Assembly: GCF_000003815.2 (NCBI RefSeq)
Contig: NC_049994.1
Location: 6,544,858 to 6,608,857, forward strand
Reading direction: 5' to 3'
Length of the DNA: 64,000 nt
From: Branchiostoma floridae
Taxonomy: Eukaryota; Chordata; Leptocardii; Amphioxiformes; Branchiostomatidae
Shown piece after piece: positions 29,031 through 40,327 of the stretch. The notes beneath the pieces are model-generated. The model was not told where the DNA came from, ran no database searches, and saw only the letters and a list, made by a program, of their open reading frames with translations. Within the stretch, counting starts at the first letter, position 1; the number at the start of each line of letters is the position of its first letter. The position numbers were made by a program, and so were the translations under genes.

Positions 29031-30149
29031 TAATGTACACTGTAGGTCGGTCTGAGATTCACTGAGATTTATTGGTGTATACATGTACACACTGGTGTAT
29101 CAGGTAAAATGCTGCTGTATGCTAAATCTACTTTATATATATATATAGCGCTTGGTCTCGTTTGCCCAAAGACATCTCCAACAAGTAGGGGAGCATTTGT
29201 TTTAGAATAGAATATCTTGGAGCTGTACCAAGGTTTCTAGAAGTCTTCACGGTATCTTAAGTAATGCAATAGTATCTTGAGAATACTGTTCATCCATTAT
29301 CATATATGCACAGAAGGAGCTGTAGCTAGGTACTGACCTAAACTAATGCTCTATTCTACTGATTGACAGATCTGATATACACATGTATCATTACAAAAAG
29401 ATTATCTATTGTTTTTTTCTTCATTTTCTAATTTTTTTCTTGAGTCGTGTACACATTTTTTTATATCCTTATATTCTTTTAATGGAAATTCTCACAAGAA
29501 TCATTTTCTTAAGAAACTATTTCTTACCAGGATTTTCACTCTAAAGAATTTCAAGTTTTTTCTTGATCATGAAACACTTAACTTGTGGACAGAATGTATT
29601 CTTAAATAGCAATTGTATCTAACTTACTTAAGAAAATTATTCCCTGTATAAAAAGAAAGAAGAAAAATAAGATTAAGGACATTTTTGTAGTGATACAGGA
29701 ATTTTTGGAATATGTTGCTTTAGGGTTGTGGTAACTTTCCTGACGTTTTGACCTATGATACATACATGTACTACATTTAGACAGAGGAGTAAATTACATT
29801 TCTGTCCCTGTTTTAGAAAGGAATGATTTGGAAGTAATAGTCATTTCAAGGGTCCAGTAATTTAATTGTCTTACTTCCCTGACCGATGCTCACAGGTTCA
29901 ACTTGATTATAATGACCCCAAATCTTGTAATAGTTGTAGATTAATCTTTCTATGGACCACCTCTAACAAGGTTACATCTTCAGTAATCCTCTGAGATTCA
30001 AATCTTATGCCATTTCATCCTTCCTCAACCTAATTAGATCATGCAAACTCAATCTTGTAGCTAATGGACATGAATACACATTATTTTTTTTTAGATGATA
30101 TCGTAGAAATGAAAATAGCCAGGGATCTGAATTTTGTACGTTATTATTA

Positions 30150-30225
30150 GGCCACACCAATTTCATTAGTTGCTTCACGGATTTGCCTGTCCATTTTTCG
30201 TTTCATTTTCAAAAATAGAAAATAA
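30150..30225 (+). mobile_element. PIF/Harbinger-like MITE, half copy 6
   Basis: Left end only (GGCCACACCAATTTCATTAG, preceded by TTA). It is cut off where the CTCCATGAAA element begins. Confidence 0.6.
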
Positions 30226-31285
30226 CTAGAGTTCGGCGACCTCATACCTCCATGAAAATTTAGAGCTTTTGTAAATTTCATGCAAATGACTACCATTTAC
30301 ATAATTTATGTATGGCGATGTTCATTATTGACTAACGTACACATGTCACAATTATAAAATTCCCAATATTAGTCATTATGTGGATTTGCTATTTCTGTAT
30401 ATATTGTGCAAATCAGTTCCTCATTTGCATATTTGGTATCTGCTTATCTCTCACCTATCATAGATTACATGTGTTACATTTACTTAAGTTCAGCTATTGA
30501 AAACAATGGAATTGTACAATTTCCTCGTTAATTATGCAAATTAAGTCCTCATTTGCATAAAATGTATATCATTATAAACATCTTTGCCTAAGCTACCTGC
30601 ATGCCAAAAATGATGGCAATCCATCATTCCTCTCTATAGTTATCCTCTTTGGAGTGTCTTGACAAAAACACCCCTGCAGTTCCACAATTAAATGTTAGGG
30701 GGCTGAAACTTGCCCCACTTTGTCATGACGTTGAAAGCTATCTACCACCTAAATATCAAAACCAGATCATGTCCGGTACAAGAGATACATTAAAAAACTG
30801 CTATGAAAGAATAAGCTCATTAATTATGCAAATGTAATCTAATTTTGCATAATTTGTATTTTATCTTGTATAACATTGTCTAAGGTACCTACATACCAAA
30901 AATCATGAAAATCCATTGTTCCCTTCTTGAGTTATCCACTTCAGAAGTTTCTGACAAAAATGCCCCTGCTATCCCGAAACCAGACGCTAGGGGGCCCAAA
31001 CTTATGTCACTTATTCCTAAGCACAAGAGCTATCTAACACCCAAAAATTGGGACCATATCTTGTTCAGAACACGAGATAGCAAAACCGGAAGTGGCACTG
31101 CAGTACCAAGGAAAGTTGCTAGGGGGCCCAAAATCTAATCACTTCTAGCTTTCATCACACCCCACCAACATACCAAATATGAAACTAATCCATCAAGCCG
31201 TTCTTGAGTTATCTTGTTGACAGACAGACACACAAACGCAGGGTAAAATATAGCCTCCATGACATTTCATGGAGGTAAATATTAA
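30226..31285 (+). mobile_element. CTCCATGAAA-ended repeat element, copy 2
   Basis: Starts ACTAGAGTTCGGCGACCTCA and ends GACATTTCATGGAGGTAA. It contains two tandem units of roughly 300 bp (about 30,520-30,815 and 30,816-31,120). Each has TTAATTATGCAAAT, a CATnCCAAAAAT block, a GTTATCC word and a half-open frame reading DKN-PA-P..RG-KL. It lies against a truncated PIF-like MITE at 30,150. Confidence 0.6.
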
Positions 31286-31752
31286 TTCCCGAGAAATAGT
31301 GATACAGATTTAGCTATGACAAATCTTTAAATATTACCATCCAGAGCCACATACACATAACTTTGGTCTAAACACAATGCCTTTTACTCAGGACATTTGT
31401 AACAAATCAAAGGAAGGGATTCATTGTATAAAAGGTGCCATTAAACTCCTTAGGCTGTTGTTTTTTTGTGTATTTAAGCCGTATATCTTCACCACCGACC
31501 TTTTATTTAAAAAGATTCATTTTTTAAAATCTTACAGTCCAATTTTTTCTCTGAAAAAAATCCAAGAAGGAACAAATAGATTTGATATTGCCTATCATTC
31601 ATTTTTTTTTTTTTTTTCATTTTGAAAATATGTATTACGAGCCCCCCCCCCAAATTGCCCAAATTTTTAGCTTTTGCTAATGGTATTTATTTGTGTTCAA
31701 GTTCTTTCTCCACAGATATTCCCTGTTCAAAAAAACAATTCCCCTGATGATA

Positions 31753-31959
31753 TACTGTAAATGCAGAAACTTTAATGTTTGCGGCATTTGCGTCAGCCGC
31801 TTCACCGCGAATTTAAAACCATTGCAAACTTTTTTCAATAACAGTAAAAATAGAGACTACAGTGCATGGTGCTACCGGGAAATTAAAACCACTGCAAAAA
31901 AGTCCATTTTCCTGCAACGGCAAGGATTAATTCTCCGCGAACTTCAATGCATTTACAGT
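31753..31959. mobile_element. ACTGTAAATGC MITE, copy 1
   Basis: Ends ACTGTAAATGC and GCATTTACAGT. Inside, repeated AACTTTAATG, GCGAA and AAACCATTGCAAAC words, and a central ACTACAGTGCATGGTGCTACC. Confidence 0.75.
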
Positions 31960-33035
31960 CGTACGTTTGGGCTAGTTCAGTTCCAGGCCTGAGGTTTGCT
32001 ACATGTAATGCAGGGCCATGCAGGCATTAGCCTTGTTTCTGCCAATTGCAGGTTCATGAGGGGATTCAAGGGCGGCCACAAGGTTGAACCGCTTGGGGGG
32101 GGGGGGGGGATGAAATGTGATCTGATTGTCAAAGAGCTAATGATCCACTTACACAACCCTTCAGTTATGACGCCATTACTGCCGATAGCAAGGACATCGA
32201 ATCATGTGACCTAAAGCCTCATGGAAGAAGATAGAATCTCAGATTCTCTCTTTATTCCTCCATATACTGTGATACATGTACACGCTCATCCTATCAAAGG
32301 CATGTAGGGTTCATAATCTAGTCTAAATGCCTTTATGGTTGTAGGGATTAAATTGTACAGTTGGGAGAAAATGGTCAGTGTTTGCTGTTTTTTTTAGTAT
32401 GTGCAAGGAGAGACTGATAAAAGCTCCTTGGTATGTGGTTGACACAAGGACCATTGCAGATGAAGATAGAACAAGCATTTTTGTTGTGTAAGTTGTAAGG
32501 TTGTGTTGAAGAAGTTACTCTTGAAAACTGCAAACATTAAAGCAGCGTGACAATTTCAACATTGATTTTACAGTTTTTGTTGTTATATACTAAATATAGA
32601 AAAATGATGCCCCCATACTTGCATCATCACATGCACATTAACCAAATCTCCATTATTGCTTTATAGTTTAAATGTTTGTATATATGAAATAATGTGAGAT
32701 TGACCCTATATTCATGTGCTTATGATATATGCAAAAAAGTTTTTTTATTGGGCAGTCTATCAGTGAGACTTGATTGTCATAAGCCAAACCCTCTGAAGAA
32801 TCATTTGCAGATAGGAAGAAGAGTGCATTCAGGTGCTTTAAATGGAAAGTCATTAAGATACCATTATATAGAATACACTGTTCATCAACTTTTATGGAGG
32901 ATTTGATAGTGATATGGAAGCACTCTTGCATTTACAGCTAGCATCTAAACTTAAGAGGTTTTCTATCCCGCTTTATTAGTTAGTGCATAAATATAACACA
33001 TATTTCTTGGTTCATGTATTTTGATCTTAGGTTGG

Positions 33036-33259
33036 TAGCTGGTTCACCTTTATCCGAGGGTAACCTATATTCGCTGTTTGTACAAAAAACGTATATAGAG
33101 ATATAGAGTCGACGGATGCATATATGGTTTTCTTAAATCGGAACATTTTGAAAATATTGCAAATTTGAAACCACTGTCAGCAGACCTAATACTCCTAAAT
33201 GTGCTGTTTTTAAAGACAACAGATAAAGGTCACCCCACGGATAAAGGTGAACGAGTGTT
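33036..33259. mobile_element. AACGCTAGTTCACC palindromic MITE, copy 3
   Basis: AGCTGGTTCACCTTTATCCG to CGGATAAAGGTGAACGAGTG, with GTCGACGG near the centre. Confidence 0.7.
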
Positions 33260-34744
33260 ATAGATAATATGTTTTTTGCACAATGATATATTTGACAAAC
33301 TGAAACTGAAACATTTGATTAACAATTTTGTCTTTGATGAGTATGATATTATATGATAATAAATTGTCAATTCCAATACCCCACACTGTTTCTAAGTATT
33401 TTCTCTGTGTTACTACTGACAGATTTCCTTTTATTCTTTGCAAACAATATGCTGTCCAGCAACGCATGCATATGAATACATATTTCGTGGCAAAGGGTTA
33501 CTGTTGATGCATTTTAAAAGTTAGCGTTGATTTGATTTCGCCGCAAGGACAAAATTCGTTTGTGGTGTTTTTGAGGTCGCGATTAGTGCTTTAGCCAAAT
33601 TGTACTCGTAATGTAATGAAAATGTCTGGCACCTTTTCCGGTAACCAGTAAAGGAAACCACCTTAAGTTGGCAAGGATTTTATTAAATACAAATGTACTG
33701 AACAATCACTTCCAGCATATCATAATACTTACCATAAATCTATTATACTTAGACAAGGGAGTAGGCAATTGCAAGCAGAAGACAAAACAATTTGCCCATG
33801 TTTTGAGTTTTGATGAAGAAAATTGTTCATAAACACGGCAAACTTATTTCATTCATTGTATGTCAGCAGCGATAAAAGATATGAAAATTTAGAAATCGAA
33901 ACTACTCTCAGCTCCAATATTATCAATGACATATACAAATGCACCAGCACAGTACAATGTATGTAGCGATTCATGTCCCACCTGATATTCTATTTTTCAA
34001 TCGACATTTAAAAGATTGTTACATGGCATGGATGGATGTTCACATGCATACAACCGTACACTACACATGTGTGCAAAACACCATTTTTTATTGCTTGCTG
34101 TATGTTTTACAATTTACATGCCTGAGGCCAACTACTGACAGTCTAACAGAGGCACTTTCTATGCAGATGTCAAATGTCTAGTACCCTTCTGTTGTTTTAT
34201 GTCAATTCTTACCATCAATTAGCAAGTTGTTAATATGTATAATGAACAGGTACGCATGTCATAATTATATATTTTACTTGCTTAAAAGGCCTGCTGTCAA
34301 TACCAATGCATTTATAGAAACATTTAACATGCAACACTGGTTTTGAATTACCCCTTTATGTACCTCTCTTCCTTTCTGCAGATATGTGATACTTACAATG
34401 TAGCATGATTTGTTGCACGAGATAGATGAAATCATTGTTCCCTTAGGAATCAAGTGAAAGTTAGCGTGTGGTAAGGTATTTTCTAACTCTATATGATTCA
34501 TTGTGGCATAGTTCTAAAAATTCAAATAAGAAATTATTTAATCATATATATAATTTCCTTTTCGGCTTTTGTAATCTGATTCTCTAACTTTCAAAATAAA
34601 TTAAAGAGGTGGCGCAAACTCACAATATTTGTGAGATTGTCAGTGTTGTTCCTGCATGCAAATTGAGACAGACGATTTTTCATCTCCAAGCCTTGCTAAT
34701 TGATCTACGTGCGGTGATTTACAGCAGCTTGTTTCCAATGTTCA

Positions 34745-35031
34745 TGCCTGGATGACCCCCGTACACGCCCTATCACGACTTGATTGCAATGCGGTCAGTT
34801 TTCCCCACAGACATCAGACTTGCTGAGGGATCACTTCTCTCGAAATTAAGTGATAAATCTCTTGGTGATACTCTAATTGGCACCACCCTTCAACTGATGG
34901 ATGCCCTTAATTCCGTAGCTGTATCGGGGAGGATGAGATACACACTTTTGGATGGTGTTACTATGGTAACAAATGTGTTTTTGATGATGTGTATATCAGA
35001 ACTGCTGGATATGTCTTTACCAGTATCATGA
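34745..35031 (+). other. Weak exon-like island
   Basis: A good acceptor (GTTTTCCCCACAG) at 34,801 is followed by one open frame of about 77 codons to TGA at 35,029-35,031, including RLAEGSLLSKLSDKSLGDTL and GRMRYTLLDG. I do not recognise a family. It could be a terminal exon or chance. Confidence 0.2.
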
Positions 35032-35100
35032 TAAGGAAACACCACTCAAGAAAACTTCTTCATGACAATTCTTCATGACTACAGTCAGGATTTATACGTA

Positions 35101-36222
35101 TGAGGGGTGATCAATAAGTTATTGGCCTCACCCAGTGATTATAGGTCTAACTCAAATAATTTCGAGGCACAACTTTATAGTTTGAAGCCTTTTTCTCATG
35201 ATCAATATCCTCAAAATTTCAAAATCATTGCAGTCATTTCTTTCTATGTCTTTTTGAATATCAGCTAGAAGGTTGCAAGAAAAACAACCTTGGTGAACTA
35301 CAAATGTATGATCAGACAATAAAAAAAATCCACATTTATTAGGTTTCTCCATTTGGAGGGTATGGCGAAACAGGTGTTAAGGACACCTTTTCAAAGCCGC
35401 CATACACACATGTGCACATGTTCGCACATGTCTACACGCGGCGAGGTTATACCGCCCCTTACGGGGTGATATACCCTTTCGCTGGCTGATACAGTACGTA
35501 GGTTCGCCAGGCCTCCAACCGGGTGATTTGAAGTGAATCACCAACTCCAGACAGAAAGGTTTGCTCCATCTCACACCGCACCATCGCACGTGTGGGGGTT
35601 CTTTAACGTGCATAGGGTGTGACTCTCCCCATACACGGGACCTCCATTTAACGTCCTATCTGAGGGACGGCCCTAGCCGAAGCTAGGTACTCATTTTCAC
35701 CTGAGTATAGTGAGGAAAGTCGTGTAAAGTGCCTTTCCCAAGGGCACAAGATCGGTAACACAGCAGCTGGATTCGAACCCGCAACCTCTCGGTCACGAGG
35801 CGAAGACAGTACCACTGTGCTAGGCGGTCCCCCATGAAAGCTGATCTGTGTTGATTGCTTTTTCTCTATGATCAGACATGTGGGCTGAGTTCCCCATTCC
35901 GTAAATTCTTTGAACTCAAGGCATTACCAAAATATTTGATAAGGATTTCCTAAAAAGCATTTCAAGTAGAAAGAAGTGGGTATCTGACTTTCAAGCAGAG
36001 CAAGTTGACCCACACATCTCAGGTTGTAGCTCAATTGTCCATGTTTTTTCCTTCTCTTTTATATAACGTTACCTACTGTTACTGGGTGTTTGTTGTAAAG
36101 TAATGATCACAGTTATTTGAATTTTTGTACACACTTGTAAAAGACATTATACTTCACATCCATGCTTCGAAATGTTAGTTATTATTTCTGGGTGAGGCAG
36201 AGAACTTATTGATCACAACTTG
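35101..36222 (-). mobile_element. Mariner-like relic interrupted by a SINE
   Basis: Ends TGAGGGGTGATCAATAAGTT and AACTTATTGATCACAACTTG, each next to TA; the inner TIR parts ATTGGCCTCACCCAG and CTGGGTGAGGCAGAG also pair. The middle holds a nested tRNA-derived SINE (35,377-35,832). No transposase frame remains. Confidence 0.65.
35377..35832 (-). mobile_element. tRNA-derived SINE, fullest copy
   Basis: Read on the minus strand: tRNA-like head GGACCGCCTAGCACAGTGGT (A box) and GGTTGCGGGTTCGAATCC (B box), core TGCCCTTGGGAAAGGCACTT with CGACTTTCCTCAC, then GAGTACCTAGCTTCGGCTAG and GTCCCTCAGATAGGACGTTA, to a 3' part ending near 35,377. The core resembles the widely conserved central domain of Nin-type SINEs; that link is from memory. 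Confidence 0.75.
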
Positions 36223-36666
36223 TATAAATGTATGAGCCTTGCATCTTTAATAAGAACACAAGTAGTATACATGTACGTTCAGTCATAATCATATGCAGAA
36301 AAATTAACATACAGTAACTGGTAACAATTAATAGCCCCCTATATGATGTTCTAGTAGTGTCCAAATTTAAAGTGTCAGTGGCCATGTGCACACTCAGTGA
36401 GAGCAAAATGTCCCAGACATACTAGGATTGCAATGAATAATTAAGCTTGTCGCTTGCAGAATTCCCTTGGGCAATATTCTTCTTGTACTTTGTGATAGCT
36501 GATTCGTTCTAAGGATGTCTTCATTTACACTCTGCATAATCTTCCCATTCCTGTTCACACTTAGCAACAAAAAGGCATCTTTCTTTAAGCTAACAAGATT
36601 GGCCAAAGACTGAAGACCTAACCACAACCTGGAGTGTGGTTGGCTCTTCCTGTTTTAATCAAGTAA

Positions 36667-37028
36667 GGCCACACCGATTTAATTTCTTGGTTCACGGATT
36701 CACTCGCTCCTATTTTTTGGGAAATTAAATGAAAATAAAAATTACCACTCAGCAAATTTTCACCATTAATGAAACCATTCACCAACTTTCTGGTGTAGCA
36801 AATTGGCCTTTATATTATAAGCTCCTTAAAGTGTGGGTACAGGTGCTGTTACTGTACAAAAATAGTGTTTTTGTACTTTTTTTCAAGCTGAAAACTTTTT
36901 TTCTTTATGCTTTGGATTAGCCGTTACCTTTACCCCAACCATTTTACAATTTTTATTTTTATTTCGCCCTATCGCTCCATATTTTTTATGAAAAAATCCG
37001 TGAACCAAGAAATCAAATTGGTGTGGCC
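36667..37028. mobile_element. PIF/Harbinger-like MITE, copy 2
   Basis: Same TIRs, TSD TAA at 36,664-36,666 and 37,029-37,031. Inverted relative to the 12.5 kb copy. Confidence 0.8.
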
Positions 37029-37336
37029 TAAAGTGTCAGTTACTGGGTATCATGATGAATGAAGAAGGGATATCATTTCAGACCATCTCTTGCCTGTCTA
37101 CTGTGCTGTGCTGATAAGTCTAAAATCCTCTCGCCTATTTCATTAGAACTGACATTTTTCTTCAGTTAGTGATAGTAATACCTCAGATTTCTGCATAACA
37201 AAACACAGAATTGTACAAGGAAGCTCTCGCTCTTATCCCATATACAAAGTTTCAACCTTATATATCAAGCTTAACTTATGGTTCTACTCAAGAAGGTTTG
37301 TTTTTAAGCTTAATCTTGTTGTTTTACTTGAAGTAT

Positions 37337-37558
37337 AACGCTGGTTCACCTTTATTCGCAGGGTAACCTTTATCCGTTGCATTTAAAAATAAATTTTTCA
37401 GGGATTTTAAGTCGACAGACTGTGGTTCACATTGCAATATTTCAAATACAATGCAATTTGAAACTGCCGTCTATCAACTTGATATCCCTAGTTACTAAAA
37501 TTTTGAATACAGCGGAGTCGGACATAGGTTACCCCGCGGATAAAGGGGAACCAGCATT
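37337..37558. mobile_element. AACGCTAGTTCACC palindromic MITE, copy 4
   Basis: AACGCTGGTTCACCTTTATT to GGATAAAGGGGAACCAGCATT. Centre has AAGTCGACAGAC and CAATTTGAAAC. Confidence 0.75.
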
Positions 37559-37759
37559 AGCCATTTGAGTTAATTGTGTGTATTCTATGAGAAGTATAAA
37601 TTTATGTATGTGTTGGCACCCAATATCAGTTAAACTGCCTGGGTTTTCCATGTATTGCATTGTCTGCAATCTCAATTAAATAAATAAATAGATAGATATC
37701 ACCAATACTTGTTTAAATGGTTAATCACTATGAGTGGATTAAAATAACAAAAACTGTTT

Positions 37760-38470
37760 TACTGGTAATCAGTCAAGGCTGTTGCATTACTCATGGCCAC
37801 ATGCTGTTATCAAAGGCTCCCCTCAAGCCAGGACAAGAAGTTTTTGCATCAGATTTTCTGTTTGAAAATGATGGATTTGACTGGTGGAGAACTGTTGAAA
37901 TACTGTAAATGCAGAAATGTTCGCGGTGGATTAATGTTCGCGGTTTTCGCGGTGACCACTTAACCGCAAACTTAAAACCAACGCAAACATTTTTCTATAA
38001 TGGTATTAGACTGCAGTCTATGGTGTTACCACAAACTTAAACCCACCGCGAAAAGTCCCTTTTACCGCTACCGCGAAATTAAATCCCCGCAAACTTAAAT
38101 GCATTTACAGTTATGTAAACCATCCCTGTCCTTGGTGCTGATTATGGTTAGGAGAACAATCTCACAACATACTGTTCAACTGTTTATCTACAAGGAAGCT
38201 TTTGCTCTCAAGCCAATGTCATCAATACTTGTTATCATCAGTACTGTTATCAAAGGCTAGCCTAAAGCCAAGACAAATACTTTTTGCATCTGTTTAAAAG
38301 TGGTGGATTTGATTGGTGGAGAAATGTTGAAATATATTGTACATGTTGAAATACATTGTACATGTAAATTATCCCTGTCCTTGGTGCTGAACTTGAATAT
38401 GGTAAAGAGAACAGTGCCACAGGATACTGTTTAACTGTTCAATCACTGTTTTACTCATATTATCAGACAC
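37760..38470. repeat. Tandem duplication with one MITE-filled and one empty unit
   Basis: Unit 1 (about 37,790-38,190, minus the 210 bp MITE) and unit 2 (about 38,230-38,450) share TTTTTGCATC, GATGGATTTGACTGGTGGAG / GGTGGATTTGATTGGTGGAG, TATCCCTGTCCTTGGTGCTG and ACTGTTCAA. Confidence 0.65.
37902..38111. mobile_element. ACTGTAAATGC MITE, copy 2
   Basis: ACTGTAAATGCAGAAATGTT to CTTAAATGCATTTACAGT, with GTTCGCGG words at the left. Inserted in the first unit of a tandem duplication whose second unit has an empty site. Confidence 0.8.
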
Positions 38471-38662
38471 ATTTGCCCCTTATTATCTATATATAAGCCT
38501 GAAATAACTGTCCTGGGACAAAAAACGTATAAATTTTGGCGTCTTACTTGTTTTTTCTTCCACAAGACTTCCTGAGAAATATTGTTGCCTTATTTCTTAT
38601 TTGTAAGCCTTGACATTAGAATCAATTCCAAGTCACTGAGAGGCTTTTAAAATGATATTTGT

Positions 38663-38712
38663 ATTACCTACCTACCTACCTACCTAGTCCCTTGACCTCC
38701 AGGTCGTTGGGG
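38663..38712. repeat. CCTA microsatellite with a CCTTGACCTCCAGGTCGTT stem
   Basis: ACCTACCTACCTACCTACCT followed by TTGACCTCCAGGTCG, a small palindrome. Confidence 0.5.
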
Positions 38713-39193
38713 GGACAAGGTAGACATTTGTATTAAGTTCAAGTAAAAGAGAATTTCCGTCACAATAGTTCGAACTTATGTTGGAAACTTTTTGAAAGCA
38801 AAGGTACAAATTATTTAGAACAATTTTCAAACATCAATGTGGACAGTTGTGGTTCTTTGTGGGAAGCTGGCAGACAAACATAATTTCCTGTACTTGGCAG
38901 GAATGTGAGAATTGTCCTCTTTCCCATCCCACTGACCAAGATACAAAATACTGTATCAATGTTTCAACAAATGACGAATCTTTGTTGCAACAGTTTAGAA
39001 ACTAAAAGAAAGAAATGTATTTGATGTTAGAAATGTTTCTAACATGTATGATTACTTTAGAAAATATTTAGAACGTCAAACAGATGTTATGAATAGTTCT
39101 AAACAGTTTCTTATCACAGTTAGATTGTTATAAAGATTTCCAAAATGTTACATCAAAAGAAAAATACCCTCTTGGTAATGTGGAATTGTCTCT

Positions 39194-39683
39194 CAGGGCT
39201 CAAAATACCACCTGTGTATAGTGCAAGTAAAACTGGAGCTGTGCACTGCCAGGTATTTCTGATGTCTACCTGCACCTAACCTGCACTGGTCCATGTACTG
39301 GGTTTTATACATGAATGTCATATGATGTAGGTATATATGGATTGTTATTAGCTGCATTGACTGTTGCCACCTATAAAATATTTTTAAAAAAGAATAGCAA
39401 TTATGGTTCTTGAACAATTTTAGTATGAAAAGTTCTTGAACAATTTTAGTATGAAAAAAGGCGCTCAGGTATTATGAAAAGGCACTGCAGATGAGCCGGA
39501 GTATCTACGGTGAGGACACTGTACATCCTGACATCGCCAGATCACTTGACAGCTTGGGTATCGCCTGGGGCAATTGATCCATACTTCCTAAATTGTGGTG
39601 CAGGTAAAATTTGTCTGGTGCAGGTTATTTTCGTTGTTACCTGCACCAGTGCAGGTATGCAGAAAAAAGTATTTCGAGGCCTG
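39194..39683 (-). mobile_element. CAGGGCTCGAAA MITE carrying a TPR unit
   Basis: Inverted copy: CAGGGCTCAAAATACCACCT to AGTATTTCGAGGCCTG. Compared with 53,628-53,957 it has an extra block at about 39,453-39,574 that encodes a tetratricopeptide unit, plus a 26 bp tandem doubling of AGTTCTTGAACAATTTTAGT just before it. Confidence 0.8.
39455..39574 (+). pseudogene. Single captured tetratricopeptide (TPR) unit, 40 codons
   Basis: 120 nt in one frame, starting [13 protein letters not shown], then [19 protein letters not shown] and LGIAWGN, directly followed by TGA. This is the 42-residue TPR pattern of kinesin-light-chain and NLR-type arrays (YYEKAL..YGED..HPDIA.SL..LG). No start codon or second unit follows, and it lies inside a MITE, so it is a captured fragment, not a gene. 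Confidence 0.8.
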
Positions 39684-39858
39684 ACTCTAGATAGCTATGG
39701 AAAGATACATATATGCTGGAGATTGTTAATATCCCAGACACACTTGTCTGCTCACGTAACAAATCACGAGGTAACACCTTTAGATCTGAAGAACGTCACT
39801 CTGTGGCAGCTACGTGACTTGACTCAGCTCTGAAGGTTTGCGTGGCTCTGTTCAGTAA

Positions 39859-40307
39859 GGCCACACCAATTTAATTTCTTGGTTCACGGATTTTTTCATA
39901 AAAAATATGGAGCGAAAGGGCAAAATAAAAATAAAAATAAGAATCGTAAAATGGTTGGGGTAAAGGTAAGGGCTAGTCTAAAATATAAAGATTAAAAGTT
40001 TTCAGCTTTAAAACAATACAAAAACACTATTACTGTACAGTAACAGCACCTGTTTGTTGAAAATTACAAAAGTAGTGTCAGTTTTTATGTTTGTCCCATT
40101 CTTCATGAATGAAAAATATAACTTCAATGATAATACCCACACTTTAAGGAGCTTATAATATAAAGGCCAATTTGCAACACCAGAAAGTTGGTAAATGGTT
40201 TCATTAATGGTGAAAATTTGCTAGAGTGGTTAACTTTTATTTTTATTTTTTTTCCAAAAAATAGGAGTGAGCGAATCCGTGAACCAAGAAATTAAATTGG
40301 TGTGGCC
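39859..40307. mobile_element. PIF/Harbinger-like MITE, copy 3 with insertion
   Basis: Same TIRs and TAA TSD. It has about 80 extra bases (TTTGTTGAAAATTACAAAAG onward) placed between GCACCTG and TACCCACACTTTAAGG, which are adjacent in copy 1. Confidence 0.8.
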
Positions 40308-40327
40308 TAAGGGCCAAATAAACTGGA

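Larger units (their letters stand above)
28300..34744. other. Gene-poor stretch between listed elements
   Basis: Outside the elements listed separately I see only AT-rich DNA, long T and A runs and short chance frames. 32,099-32,109 is a run of G. Confidence 0.4.

Noticed and set aside
35720-35832. tRNA gene on the minus strand
   Set aside because: A and B boxes are tRNA-like, but the region continues into a SINE body and the cloverleaf is not complete.
39510-39833. 107-codon plus-strand frame after the TPR piece
   Set aside because: Runs out of frame through the MITE. The end (EVTPLDLKNVTLWQLRDL) looks coding-like but has no family or splice evidence.
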